Shown: one piece after another, positions 47,711 to 56,670 of the stretch
How the letters are laid out: every line of letters begins with the position of its first letter
Position numbering within the stretch: position 1 is the first letter of the stretch
Source of the DNA: Petrimonas mucosa
GTDB taxonomy: Bacteria; Bacteroidota; Bacteroidia; Bacteroidales; Dysgonomonadaceae
Length of the DNA: 64,000 nucleotides
Assembly (NCBI RefSeq): GCF_900095795.1
Contig: NZ_LT608328.1
Location: 3,279,001 to 3,343,000 of the forward strand
Direction: 5' to 3'
Position numbers and translations under genes: made by a program
Notes under the pieces: model-generated
Database searches by the model: none
The model's input: only the letters and a program-made list of their open reading frames with translations
What the model was told of the DNA's origin: nothing

Positions 47711-49121
47711 CACTGTTGTCCGATAAAACTTTTTTCTGAAGAAGTACGAGGGCAAATCTGAGTTTGCCCATCGTACTAATAATTGTAGCTTTGTATTTAG
47801 CACAAAACAAGACTACAATGAACAAAAGTACTTATTTTTTCGGACAATCGGTTTTCTCCACAGCTCATATCTATGATAGATTCAGGAATCATCGCTCGAA
47901 ACAGCAAACGCCACAAGGCTGATCATTACGTGAAACGTTTCATGGCCAAGGATCACCTCATAAGCATGTTATTTTGTGTTTTCGCCAAATGCTCCTCCCT
48001 GCGAGAGGTGGCGGGCGCAATGCTCGGTCTTTCAGGCAAGACCAGGCATTTCCAACTCGGCCACATACCCTACAGGAGCACATTGTCGGACGCCAACAAG
48101 CGCCGGAGTGTTGATTTCTTCTCGGGCGTGTATCACGATTTGCTCCGCGAGTATCAACACGTGATCTCGGACACCCGGTTCAAGGCCGTGTTGAACAAGC
48201 AGGTCGAGATCTTCGACAGCACGGTCATCAGCTTGTTTCAGGACATCCTGAAGTGCGTCGGCAGAACACCCTCTAACGGTAAACGCAAAGGGGGGATCAA
48301 GGTGCACACCGTCATCAATGTGGACGAGCCCGTTCCCAAGATGGTATGGTTCACGTCCGCCGCCACGCACGACCACGCGCTGTTGAAGAAACTCAGCCCC
48401 GACGACAACACCATTTACGTCTTCGACAAGGGATACAACGACTACAAGGCCTTCAAGCTGTTCGGTAAGAAGGGAGCCGGCTTCGTCACCCGCATCAAGG
48501 ACGACGCCGTTTACAAGGTGGAACAAGAGCTTCACGTTGAAGAATGCATTCATAGCGGCGTGCTGGAGGACACCATCATAGAGGTGACCGTCAAGGAGGG
48601 CGATGGGCAGGGCAAGCTGATGTTGCGCAAGGTGGTGTTCTACGACAGGGTGTTGAAACGCAAGTTCGAGTTCCTCACCAACCTGTTCGACCTTCGTCCC
48701 GACATGATAGCCGCCCTTTACAAGATCAGATGGCAAATTGAGCTGCTGTTCAGGCAGTTGAAAGGGAACTTCCCCTTGAAGTACTTCCTCGGGGACAACG
48801 AGAACGCGATAAAGATACAGATATATTGCGCCTTGATCGTGAACCTCTTGCTCACGGTTGTTCAAAAGCGGTTGAAACGGCCCTGGGCATTCTCAAACCT
48901 GGTATCATTTTGCAGGATACACCTGTTCAATTACCTGCACCTGATGAGATTTTTAGAAAATCCTGAACGAGACTGGCAACGGGATGACAAGAATTTAGAG
49001 ATGCTCACCCTTTTCAGGGGGGCTTACTTTTGAGAATAATAGAAAACTAAAAAAACATGTCTGATAATATGATGGTTGGAAGTCAAGCAAAATTAAAACC
49101 AGTTTTTATCGGACGGCAATG
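47711..49121 (+). mobile_element. IS4-type insertion sequence with frameshifted transposase
   Basis: Imperfect terminal repeats are visible: CACTGTTGTCCGATAAAACT on the left and, inverted, CATTGCCGTCCGATAAAAAC on the right. No target duplication was found. Just inside the left end a hairpin (47743-47756 with 47763-47777, one bulged A) precedes the promoter TTTG (47763-47766), 19 nt, TAGCTTTG (47786-47793). Confidence 0.75.
47818..49033 (+). pseudogene. IS4-family transposase with a +1 frameshift near codon 15
   Basis: The natural start is the ATG at 47818 (MNKSTYFFGQSVFS), as in related Bacteroidales transposases. That frame hits a stop about 35 codons on. Removing one base near 47860 (TCTCCACAGC to TCTCCCAGC) joins it to the long frame QLISMIDSGIIARNSKRHKA and onward to 49033. 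The core has Asp in VEIFDSTVISLFQD, Asp in YVFDKGYNDY and Glu in YKIRWQIELLFRQLKGNF. The long frame from 47873 lacks the N terminus. It is either an inactive copy, a programmed frameshift or a sequencing error. Confidence 0.8.
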
Positions 49122-49166
49122 ATTATTTGCTTAGATTTGTAGACCAATCAACATATTTTATTTTTG

Positions 49167-50120
49167 ATGAAAAGAATTTTGGTTACCGGTGGGGCCGGGT
49201 TTATTGGTTCACATGTATGCGCTCGATTGGTGAACGAAGGGCACCATGTAATTTGCCTTGATAACTTCCTCACGGGATGTAAAGGAAACATCGCTCATTT
49301 AATGGATGGTCCGCGTTTCGAACTCGTGGAACATGACATTGTACATCCCTACCCGATTGGCCCCGTTGATGAAATATATCACTTGGCTTGCCCTGCATCG
49401 CCCGTGCATTACCAACGAGACCCGATTAAAACCATGAAGATATCGGTGCTGGGCACGTTGAACGTGCTGGGGATGGCTAAAAAACACGATGCTAAGATCT
49501 TGCTGGCCTCGACCAGCGAGATATACGGGGACCCGCTGGTACACCCACAACCCGAGTCGTACTGGGGAAACGTTAACCCGATCGGGATACGTTCGTGCTA
49601 CGACGAGGGTAAACGTTGCGCCGAAACTCTTTTCATGGATTATCACCGACAAGAGAAAGTGCGGGTTAAAATTGTTCGGATATTTAACACGTATGGCCCC
49701 GGTATGCTGTCTCATGACGGGCGGGTTATCTCTAATTTTATCCTTCAAGCGCTGGAAGACAAAGATATCACCATACATGGAGATGGAAGTCAAACGCGTA
49801 GTTTCCAGTATATCGACGACTTGGTAGAGGCACTGGTAAAGACGATGAACACGGGCGATGATTTTTTGGGCCCTGTCAATATTGGAAACCCAACGGAGTT
49901 TACGATCAAAGAGTTGGCAGAGCTTGTCGTGGAATATACCGGTTCTCGCTCCAAGTTGATTTACCTGCCGTTACCTGAAGATGACCCCAAGCAACGCCGC
50001 CCGGACATTTCCCTTGCCCGGGAAAAATTAAACTGGGAACCCACCATTAACCTAAAAAAGGGGTTATCCCGGATGATCGCGCATTTTAAAGAAAAAGAAT
50101 ATACCCACGAATTGAAATAA
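49167..50120 (+). CDS. UDP-glucuronate decarboxylase (UDP-xylose synthase)
   Basis: The start is the ATG at 49167 ([20 protein letters not shown]); the TTG one codon earlier is not needed. The 317-residue SDR enzyme has the NAD motif [27 protein letters not shown] (a UXS hallmark), STSEIYGDP, and a catalytic YxxxK in [12 protein letters not shown]. It also has [11 protein letters not shown] and a [14 protein letters not shown] segment. It converts UDP-glucuronate to UDP-xylose, a precursor for extracellular polysaccharide. It begins 45 bp after the IS4-type element, so any original promoter may be lost or replaced. The next gene starts 6 nt after its stop. Confidence 0.93.
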   Translation: MKRILVTGGAGFIGSHVCARLVNEGHHVICLDNFLTGCKGNIAHLMDGPRFELVEHDIVHPYPIGPVDEIYHLACPASPVHYQRDPIKTMKISVLGTLNVLGMAKKHDAKILLASTSEIYGDPLVHPQPESYWGNVNPIGIRSCYDEGKRCAETLFMDYHRQEKVRVKIVRIFNTYGPGMLSHDGRVISNFILQALEDKDITIHGDGSQTRSFQYIDDLVEALVKTMNTGDDFLGPVNIGNPTEFTIKELAELVVEYTGSRSKLIYLPLPEDDPKQRRPDISLAREKLNWEPTINLKKGLSRMIAHFKEKEYTHELK

Positions 50121-50125
50121 TAAGC

Positions 50126-51280
50126 ATGATAAAAGATTTTTCGGGATATAAAATACTGGTCGTGGATGATATCCCGGCCAACGTTTTGTTGTTGAAAATG
50201 ATGCTCGAACAAAGCGGGTTCGGGGTTCTCACCGCGCAAGGCGCAGAAGAAGCATTCTCCCGTCTCGAGGAGGAGCAGGTCGACCTGATCTTGATGGATG
50301 TCTTGATGCCGGGTGTTGATGGCTTTGAACTGGCGAAACAGTTAAAAGAGCATTCCGATTACCAAGAAATACCGATTATTTTCTTGACCGCGTTAAACAC
50401 CTCCACCGATGTTATCAAGGGATTCCAGCTGGGTGGGGATGATTTCATATCTAAGCCTTTCAACAAAGAAGAGCTCCTCGTGAGGATACGCTATCAATTG
50501 AACATGCTCGAAGCTAAAAGAACCATTAAACGCCAAACAGCAGAGCTCGAAAAAACCATTGCCGGTCGTGACGCGCTTTATTCGGTCATCGCGCACGACC
50601 TGCGGGTTCCCATGTCTTCGATGAAGATGATTCTTAACGCACTTGCTATCAAAGCGAAAGAACAACACGGAAATGAGGCAGAGCTGGTGGATATGTTGCA
50701 TAGCGCCAACGAGATATCGGAACACCTATTCGTTCTGCTCGACAACCTGTTGAAGTGGACAAGCAGCCAATTGGGACGGCTAAAAGCGGTGCCTCAAAGC
50801 ATTAACCTCCCCGAACTGGTTGAAGGCATCGTGGAGGTTTCCTCGATTATCGCCGCGACAAAAGACATACAACTCAATTTTTACCCCTCTTCGATGACTG
50901 GCATGGAGGTATTCGTTGATATCGATATGATCAAGACCTCCATCCGGAACCTGATCAGCAATGCGATCAAGTTTAGCTACAGGGGGAAAGAAGTTGATGT
51001 AGTAGTCAAATTAAAAGATGGTAAAGCCATCCTCGAAGTCATTGATCACGGTTGCGGGATAAGCCAAGAGAATCAAGCCAAGCTGATGAATTTATCCAGC
51101 CATTACACGACGTTCGGCACGGAGAATGAATCGGGATCTGGATTGGGACTGCTGTTAGTGAGCGAGTTTCTGAAACTTAATAACGGGCGTGTATTCTTCA
51201 CATCGAAAGAGGGAGAAGGCTCTACTTTTGGTTTTGCTCTTCCCGTGCAGGATTTTTCCGCGAACGAGTCACCGGTATAA
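50126..51280 (+). CDS. Response regulator-histidine kinase hybrid
   Basis: The 384-residue cytoplasmic protein has an N-terminal receiver domain (residues 8-125; phospho-acceptor Asp in VDLILMDVLMPGVDG, Lys in ISKPFNKEE). A HisKA domain follows (His in SVIAHDLRVPMSSMK near 158), then an HATPase (N-box NLISNAIKFSYRG, G1 DHGCGIS, G2 SGSGLGLLLVSEFL). It has no membrane segment. The receiver-first order suggests it takes a phosphate from or senses another kinase, possibly the PAS kinase encoded at 52306-54162 (inference). Its last 59 nt overlap the 3' end of the convergent EEP gene. Close coupling to UXS suggests control of polysaccharide synthesis. Confidence 0.92.
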   Translation: MIKDFSGYKILVVDDIPANVLLLKMMLEQSGFGVLTAQGAEEAFSRLEEEQVDLILMDVLMPGVDGFELAKQLKEHSDYQEIPIIFLTALNTSTDVIKGFQLGGDDFISKPFNKEELLVRIRYQLNMLEAKRTIKRQTAELEKTIAGRDALYSVIAHDLRVPMSSMKMILNALAIKAKEQHGNEAELVDMLHSANEISEHLFVLLDNLLKWTSSQLGRLKAVPQSINLPELVEGIVEVSSIIAATKDIQLNFYPSSMTGMEVFVDIDMIKTSIRNLISNAIKFSYRGKEVDVVVKLKDGKAILEVIDHGCGISQENQAKLMNLSSHYTTFGTENESGSGLGLLLVSEFLKLNNGRVFFTSKEGEGSTFGFALPVQDFSANESPV

Positions 51281-52337
51281 CGTCCAACTTCACAATTACC
51301 GGCTTGTGATCACTATGCTCCAGTTCCGGGGAAGCATAATGTACTGCCCTGATACCCTCCCGGGAGTAGAGGAGGTAATCGATCCGGAATAGTTTCCGAA
51401 GGTACCGGTAGGTGTATCCATACCCTTTCCCTGCGGAGCGGAAGCTATCTCCCCTATCCCCTCTTATTCTTTTGTAGGCGTAGGAAGCAGGCGTGTCGTT
51501 GAAATCCCCGCACACGATAACGGGGTGAGGGCTTTCATCTATCTGGTCGCGAAGCAGGTTGGCTTGATTAGCTCTTATCACGCTATTCTCATCCATCATG
51601 TCTTTTAAACGAATCAGCCGCGATGCCGTGGCATCCATATTGTCCAAAGGATTGATCCTGTTTTGGTTCAGGTTTGTAGTCTGCAAATGGGCATTGAATA
51701 CCCGTACCACTTGCCCGTCGATATCGAGGTCCGCCCATAGGGCCCTCGTGCTGTTTTCATCCGGGAAACGTATCTCGCCCGATTGCAAGATGGGGTACCT
51801 GCTAAACAGGGCTACATGCATACCGTCCGGGGACGACGAGGTAACCTTGTAATAGGGAAAGAGCCTGAAAATTTTCGTGATGGCCTTCAATGCCGCCCCG
51901 TTGGCCACGGGAAATTCCTGAAAACAGAGAATATCCACTTTCTTTTCCTCCATGAAGCGTGCAATTTCTGGCCCCGTCACCTGCAGCCCCCCTCTTCCCC
52001 CTCGCTGGATGTTATAGGTGGCCACGTTCAACTCGTTCATCGGTGGCTCCACCTCCTTTACAGGCCATTGGATGGTCCCGGCAAGGTAAGGTATATTGAG
52101 TAGGATGCCAAGCATGGGAAAGAGGAACCACCCCTTCCTCCTGACCATCCAGTATAGCATCAACACCAAGTTTATCACCAACAGCAGAGGCAAGAACAGC
52201 CCCATCCATTGCAGCCCCGCGTGTTGGGCGGGATGAACATGTCCGGCGAACGCGCCCCCGGCAGCCAGAAGTGCCGGGATAATAGTGATTACCCCCGATA
52301 GCGTATCAAAGAGATGTAAAAGCACCCGTTTTCCCAT
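51222..52337 (-). CDS. Membrane-anchored endonuclease/exonuclease/phosphatase family protein
   Basis: The 371-residue protein has three N-terminal membrane helices (about residues 12-32, 43-65, 70-88) and a C-terminal EEP domain. Motifs are ELNVATYNIQRGG, DILCFQEFPV (metal Glu), VFNAHLQTTNL (HxQ/P motif), VIVCGDFNDTPASYAYK (GDFN) and LEHSDHKPVIVKL (catalytic His). This is a common Bacteroidetes arrangement of unknown substrate. Its start overlaps the end of the PAS kinase gene by 32 nt on the same strand, so the two are likely co-translated. Its 3' end overlaps the plus-strand hybrid kinase. Confidence 0.9.
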   Translation of the reverse strand: MGKRVLLHLFDTLSGVITIIPALLAAGGAFAGHVHPAQHAGLQWMGLFLPLLLVINLVLMLYWMVRRKGWFLFPMLGILLNIPYLAGTIQWPVKEVEPPMNELNVATYNIQRGGRGGLQVTGPEIARFMEEKKVDILCFQEFPVANGAALKAITKIFRLFPYYKVTSSSPDGMHVALFSRYPILQSGEIRFPDENSTRALWADLDIDGQVVRVFNAHLQTTNLNQNRINPLDNMDATASRLIRLKDMMDENSVIRANQANLLRDQIDESPHPVIVCGDFNDTPASYAYKRIRGDRGDSFRSAGKGYGYTYRYLRKLFRIDYLLYSREGIRAVHYASPELEHSDHKPVIVKLDVIPVTRSRKNPAREEQNQK

Positions 52338-54162
52338 ATCTTTCCTCTATTTCCCTCGCGTCTTCCAAAGGTATCCTGAACGAGAAAACCGATCCCACGC
52401 CCACCTCCGACGTCACCGAGATATCCCCACCCATCCGTTCCACGATTGACTTGCAGATAGACAAGCCTAAACCCGAACCGGGTATAAAGTGGTCGACTCT
52501 CTCGAAACGATCAAAAATCACCGTTAACTTGTCGGGCGAGATCCCGATACCGGTATCCTCCACGGAGAACTCCACGAAACCAGGTATTGCCCGGTAACCC
52601 AAGGTAACCGAGCCCTGCTTCGTGAACTTGAGGGCATTGTCGATCAAGTTTGAAATCACTTGCATCAGCCGGTTTTTATCCGTCCACATATAAAAATCCT
52701 CATCCGGTAACTCGAGACGAAGCGGGACGAATGTTGTGTTAAACTGGTAGTTCACCATGACTTCGCGACACAGGCCGTTGAGCTCTTTGTTGGAGTAGCT
52801 AAGCTCGAATATTCCCGCCTCGATTTTTGAAAGGTCGAGCACTTCATCAATCAGCATCAGCAAGCGTTTATTGCTGGATTCAATGATGCTGAGGTACTGG
52901 TCGCGCTCTTCCCTCTTCTCGATACCGGCCATGATGGTCGAGAAGCCCACGATGGAATTTAACGGTGTCCTTATCTCGTGGCTCATGTTGGATATAAATG
53001 CCGATTTTAGCCGGTCTGACTCTTCTGCCTTCTCTTTCGCTTTCTTCAATTCGATTTCATGCCGTGACCGTTCCGACACGTCGCGGCACAGGTGCCATAT
53101 CAGGTCTTCGTCGTACTCGTTGCGGAAAACAAAAGCAGAGCAGTCGTAACTGATTATTTCCGGCCTGGGGTTGGGGGCGTTCCAGATATACTGCAACGCG
53201 TTATCGTTATCCCGCAACTCCCGGGTAAAATTATCCCATGCCTCTTTGTTCTCGAACTTTTCAAGTACTTCATAGGCTTTGTATGCCATGATATCGGTTC
53301 CTATCGCGATATGGCACTTTTTCCTACAAAACCGGTTAGCAAAGATAATGGTGCCGTCCATCTTGGTCGCGAAGATGCTATCATTGGAGTTATCGAGCGC
53401 CAACGACAACATTTTCAGCCTATCCCACCCCGAGATGATATCATCAATATTTTGGGTATACCCCTCGACGATGGCCTCTCCATTTTTCCCGCGAAGGACA
53501 TCGATAACTTTGAGTTTCACGTAATACACCTTGTCCTTTACAATCCGGTATTCAAGCGTATCCTCCCCTGTTGTCCGCTCAAGCACATCCACCAGTTTTT
53601 GCCGGTCCGCGGGATAGACATGTTCCAGGTATTCTGCAAGCAGTACGATCTCTTCGGTTTCGACACCCCAAACCACCCCCACGTATCCCGTGTAGCTTAT
53701 CATCTTGGTTACCGTGTTATAGCTCCAATACCCTATTTTTGCTTGCCTCCCGGTCTCTGTCAAGCGTTTGTTAGCCTTCTCCAACCTTCGCTTCATCTGG
53801 CTTCTTATGGTAATGTCGCGGTATTGGCAGAGGAGGTGCTCGTCGTCATATTTATGAGCAATAAGCTTGAAGAAATACATTCTGCCGGGGGCAGGCAGAT
53901 TATAGTTGGCGTTGGAAACCTCCCCTTTTTTCGCTACTTGTTCCAACGCGGGTTTCAATTCTTGGACGGTCTCTTCGGGGAAAAAAGTAAAAATATTCTT
54001 CCCGAGCAGCGTGTACTGGTCGTTCACGTACGGGTTATTTTCCGTTTTCACGATCATGTCCACGCACGTTCCGTCATTTTTCAAAAACAGCAGCGTGTCG
54101 CAGGTCATATTCAATAAGCGGGCAGAATGCTTTTCATCGTGTAAAACACCTTTTGTTTCCAT
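52306..54162 (-). CDS. PAS-domain sensor histidine kinase
   Basis: The 618-residue protein has no membrane helix. It shows about three PAS-like repeats (DTLLFLKNDGTCVDMIVKTE near residue 23; a central PAS near 150-245; LDNSNDSIFATKMDGTIIFA near 260). HisKA follows, with the phospho-His in FISNMSHEIRTPLNSIVGF (near 395), and an HATPase with N-box VISNLIDNALKFT, VEDTGIGISPDKL and GSGLGLSICKSIVERMGGDI. No receiver follows, so it needs a separate partner; the receiver of the 50126 gene is a candidate. A 437-nt gap with repeats lies upstream. Confidence 0.92.
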   Translation of the reverse strand: METKGVLHDEKHSARLLNMTCDTLLFLKNDGTCVDMIVKTENNPYVNDQYTLLGKNIFTFFPEETVQELKPALEQVAKKGEVSNANYNLPAPGRMYFFKLIAHKYDDEHLLCQYRDITIRSQMKRRLEKANKRLTETGRQAKIGYWSYNTVTKMISYTGYVGVVWGVETEEIVLLAEYLEHVYPADRQKLVDVLERTTGEDTLEYRIVKDKVYYVKLKVIDVLRGKNGEAIVEGYTQNIDDIISGWDRLKMLSLALDNSNDSIFATKMDGTIIFANRFCRKKCHIAIGTDIMAYKAYEVLEKFENKEAWDNFTRELRDNDNALQYIWNAPNPRPEIISYDCSAFVFRNEYDEDLIWHLCRDVSERSRHEIELKKAKEKAEESDRLKSAFISNMSHEIRTPLNSIVGFSTIMAGIEKREERDQYLSIIESSNKRLLMLIDEVLDLSKIEAGIFELSYSNKELNGLCREVMVNYQFNTTFVPLRLELPDEDFYMWTDKNRLMQVISNLIDNALKFTKQGSVTLGYRAIPGFVEFSVEDTGIGISPDKLTVIFDRFERVDHFIPGSGLGLSICKSIVERMGGDISVTSEVGVGSVFSFRIPLEDAREIEERYGKTGAFTSL

Positions 54163-54599
54163 GTGGGTTTCTTATTAAACTTCGTGAAACCAAAGGTAGC
54201 GAATAAATCCAAACAAGTTAATCTTAATCCTCGCGAGTGACTTCGATTTAACAAATAACAACACTCCTCCATCCTTCCTCTCTCTTCCCTTCATCCCTCC
54301 TTCATATTGTTGGCTTCTCCTTCCTTTATCCTCGTCTTATTCTTATCTTGTTCTATTAGGAAAGAGAAATAAAAGAGCAAGGTAAGAGTGAGGTAAGAGT
54401 GAGGTAAGAGTGAAAAAAGACTCAGGTAAGAGTGAAAAAAGAGCAAGCACCAGCGAAGTAAGGGCGAAGTAAGTAACAAATACTAATTGAAAAGGGGAGA
54501 AACAAATTGAAAATATAGCTAACAGCACCTTCAATTAGTTAATACGGGATATATCCTGAATATCGGGTATTACCAAATATCGCGACAGTGAAACGCGAC
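54163..54599. other. Repeat-containing gap between the PAS kinase and the GT2 gene
   Basis: No supported gene lies here. The two overlapping minus-strand frames (54291-54534) are Leu/Ser/Phe-rich because they read through an AG-rich repeat, and they lack codon structure. The gap includes the 11-bp repeats listed separately and an AT-rich stretch upstream of the PAS kinase start. Confidence 0.6.
54381..54435 (+). repeat. Phased 11-bp direct repeats
   Basis: GGTAAGAGTGA occurs at 54381-54391, 54392-54402 and 54403-54413 in perfect tandem. It occurs once more at 54425-54435 after an 11-bp insert (AAAAAGACTCA), so the register of 11 bp is kept. Looser copies (GAAGTAAGGGC) follow to about 54475. 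The unit is about one helical turn. Confidence 0.9.
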
Positions 54600-55784
54600 T
54601 CATGCTCTTTTCGCTTTTTCCCAAGCAGCGTTTCCCTTGAAGTTTCTCAGGTAAATCATTCCTTTGAACACGTTGAGGTTCATGAACAAGAAATAGTAGG
54701 GAATAAACGTGATCTTATTTTTAAGGGCATGATGAGCCAGGTACCACCCGGTACATGCCGTCAGGTAAAAGAGCCCTTGTCCCGCGGCGAGCAGCTGGTA
54801 CAGCCACACGGGTTCAGCCGGGAAGGCCAGTAAAAGAACATTTAGCGGGACCAACAAGAAGAGCGCGACGGGGGTAATGGTCCATCTTAATACCCGGTGA
54901 GAAATATACTGGAAGCTAAGGCACCCATGACGAAAGATGTTCAGCAGGGGGCGCAACCTCCCGATTGCCTGTACCCCCCCCGCGGCAATCCGTACCTTTC
55001 TTTTTTGCTCCTCCTTCATGTTCAACGACCCTGTCTCCATGGCGTACGCGTCTTTGCAATAAGCAATCCGGTATCCCCTCGACGCGATACGCAACGACAC
55101 GATAAAATCATCCAGCAAGGTATCGTCCGGCATCTCCTCGAACAGGCTCGCACGTATGGCAAAGAGTTCGCCGGCGGCTCCCACGGCCGAATAGAGGCGG
55201 GAATCCAGGTCTTTAAGCGTCGACTCGTAGCGCCAGTAAGCCCCTTCTCCTCCTGACGAGGCGGTATCTTTCTCTTTTACCGCGATCCGTTTTTCCCCGG
55301 CCACGCACCCGGTTTCGGGATTGGCAAATTCCCTCACGATCTCTTTCACCGCCTCCTTGTTAATGAAAGTATTGGCATCGGTAAAGACAGCGATGGACGT
55401 TGTCACGAACGGCATCCCCCGGTTAATCGCGGCTGTTTTCCCTCTCCGTTCGGGCTGGAACAACACGTTGACGCCCGGGTAAGCCGCCAGTTTCTCGTTT
55501 GTTTTATCCGTGGAACCGTCTGTCACCCACACGATCTTTAGCTTATCTTTCGGGTAATCGAGCGACAAGCTGTTTTCCATCTTCTCGTCCACCACCTCCT
55601 CTTCGTTGTATGCCGTGATAAAGAGGGTCACCTCCGGCAAGGTTTCCGGCAGTTCAAGTACTCTCCGCGGGGAAAACAGTTCCTTCACCTTAACCGCGAC
55701 CCACAGGACTATCCCGTACCCGATATAGGTATAGAATACCAGAAAAAGACAAATCCAGAAGAGTATTGAAATGGTGTTGTACAT
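54600..55784 (-). CDS. Membrane GT2 glycosyltransferase (processive type)
   Basis: The 394-residue protein has an N-terminal helix (about residues 7-30) and a GT-A domain: EVTLFITAYNEEEVV near 50, IVWVTDGSTDKTNE, QPERRGKTAAINRGMPF, and the DxD-like VFTDANTFI near 135. DDTLLDDFIVSLRI is near 220 and a QKRKVRIAAGGVQAI segment near 262, in the place of the Q/RxxRW motif. Two to three C-terminal helices follow (about 300-385). This layout resembles cellulose- or hyaluronan-synthase-like enzymes that polymerise or extrude polysaccharide. It forms a minus-strand row with the next three genes. Confidence 0.9.
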   Translation of the reverse strand: MYNTISILFWICLFLVFYTYIGYGIVLWVAVKVKELFSPRRVLELPETLPEVTLFITAYNEEEVVDEKMENSLSLDYPKDKLKIVWVTDGSTDKTNEKLAAYPGVNVLFQPERRGKTAAINRGMPFVTTSIAVFTDANTFINKEAVKEIVREFANPETGCVAGEKRIAVKEKDTASSGGEGAYWRYESTLKDLDSRLYSAVGAAGELFAIRASLFEEMPDDTLLDDFIVSLRIASRGYRIAYCKDAYAMETGSLNMKEEQKRKVRIAAGGVQAIGRLRPLLNIFRHGCLSFQYISHRVLRWTITPVALFLLVPLNVLLLAFPAEPVWLYQLLAAGQGLFYLTACTGWYLAHHALKNKITFIPYYFLFMNLNVFKGMIYLRNFKGNAAWEKAKRA

Positions 55785-55801
55785 CTTGTCGTTATTTTCC
55801 G

Positions 55802-56659
55802 CTATCCTTTTTTAATTAAATTCGACTCCTCGTCCTTGGGTGGCTCGGTCTGTTTGGTAAAAAGGAATTTAAAATTTCTCACTGCTCGCGCAACCCTCAC
55901 TTTAAAGCTGTTGAATAATGAACCATCGGCATCCAACGTATTGCTGGCTGTTACCGCACGAGCTTTCCGGGACGTGATTAATCTTATTTCCCCATATCTC
56001 TTGAGACCTAATGCCATCGAGCCATCTTCTCCCCTGATTAGTTCCACGCGATAGCCCACCTTTCTGCCATATTCTGCCACGTAGGCAAAAACCATTCCAC
56101 GCACTCCTCTTTCCGGGCGTCTTATATATATCGCGCGAATATAGAGGTCCCTTGCAAACTCGTACAATTTAAGCCCCCATTTGGAGTGGTTAGCATCCGG
56201 GATAAAACTCCAAAACGCGGATACCCCAACAATTCCCGGCTTCTCCAACTGTTCGATCATTGTTTCCAAGTAAGCGGGAGGATACATCGTGTCCGAGTCA
56301 ATACAGATATAATATTTTCCTTTGGCGTTATAGAGACCACGTTGACGAGCGTATCCACAACTTTTTTTCTCTTCAAAATAGGGCGTTATGCCTACTGCTT
56401 TAAAAACTTCCTCTGTTTTATCACTTGAATTGTTATTTACCCCGATAATTTCAACCGGGTATCTGCATACCATATCACTTAACGACCACAGGCAGCTTAA
56501 TAAGCGAGTCTCCTCGTTATGAGCGATTACTACCACGGAAGCCAACGGTTCATCGCTTTTCATCCAGTTCAACTTGTCCCTTATTTCCTCCACGGTCTCA
56601 CGAGGAACAGAAGAGAACGGCTTTTCAAAAATCGACAAATATTTCGCGTACCAGTTCAT
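55802..56659 (-). CDS. Family 2 glycosyltransferase
   Basis: The 285-residue protein has a GT-A core starting LASVVVIAHNEETRLLSCLW near residue 40, then IIGVNNNSSDKTEEVFKAVG. The DxD site is CIDSDTMYPPAYLETM near 117, and RVELIRGEDGSMALGLKRYG near 208 includes the ED acceptor motif. It has no strong membrane segment. Its start precedes the membrane GT2 stop-to-start gap by only 17 nt, so it is in the same operon. A role in adding sugars to the repeat unit of an extracellular polysaccharide is likely; donor and linkage are unknown. Confidence 0.9.
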   Translation of the reverse strand: MNWYAKYLSIFEKPFSSVPRETVEEIRDKLNWMKSDEPLASVVVIAHNEETRLLSCLWSLSDMVCRYPVEIIGVNNNSSDKTEEVFKAVGITPYFEEKKSCGYARQRGLYNAKGKYYICIDSDTMYPPAYLETMIEQLEKPGIVGVSAFWSFIPDANHSKWGLKLYEFARDLYIRAIYIRRPERGVRGMVFAYVAEYGRKVGYRVELIRGEDGSMALGLKRYGEIRLITSRKARAVTASNTLDADGSLFNSFKVRVARAVRNFKFLFTKQTEPPKDEESNLIKKG

Positions 56660-56670
56660 AATTAAGTCTA

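Noticed and set aside
54381-54475. Possible CRISPR-like array
   Set aside because: The repeat unit is 11 bp and tandem without unique spacers, and no cas gene is present; the Cas4-like motifs at 45613-46440 are not near it.
54291-54534. Two overlapping minus-strand frames of about 60 codons rich in Leu, Ser and Phe
   Set aside because: They exist because an AG-rich 11-bp repeat reads without stops on the opposite strand; composition is repetitive and no ribosome-binding site or family resemblance is seen.
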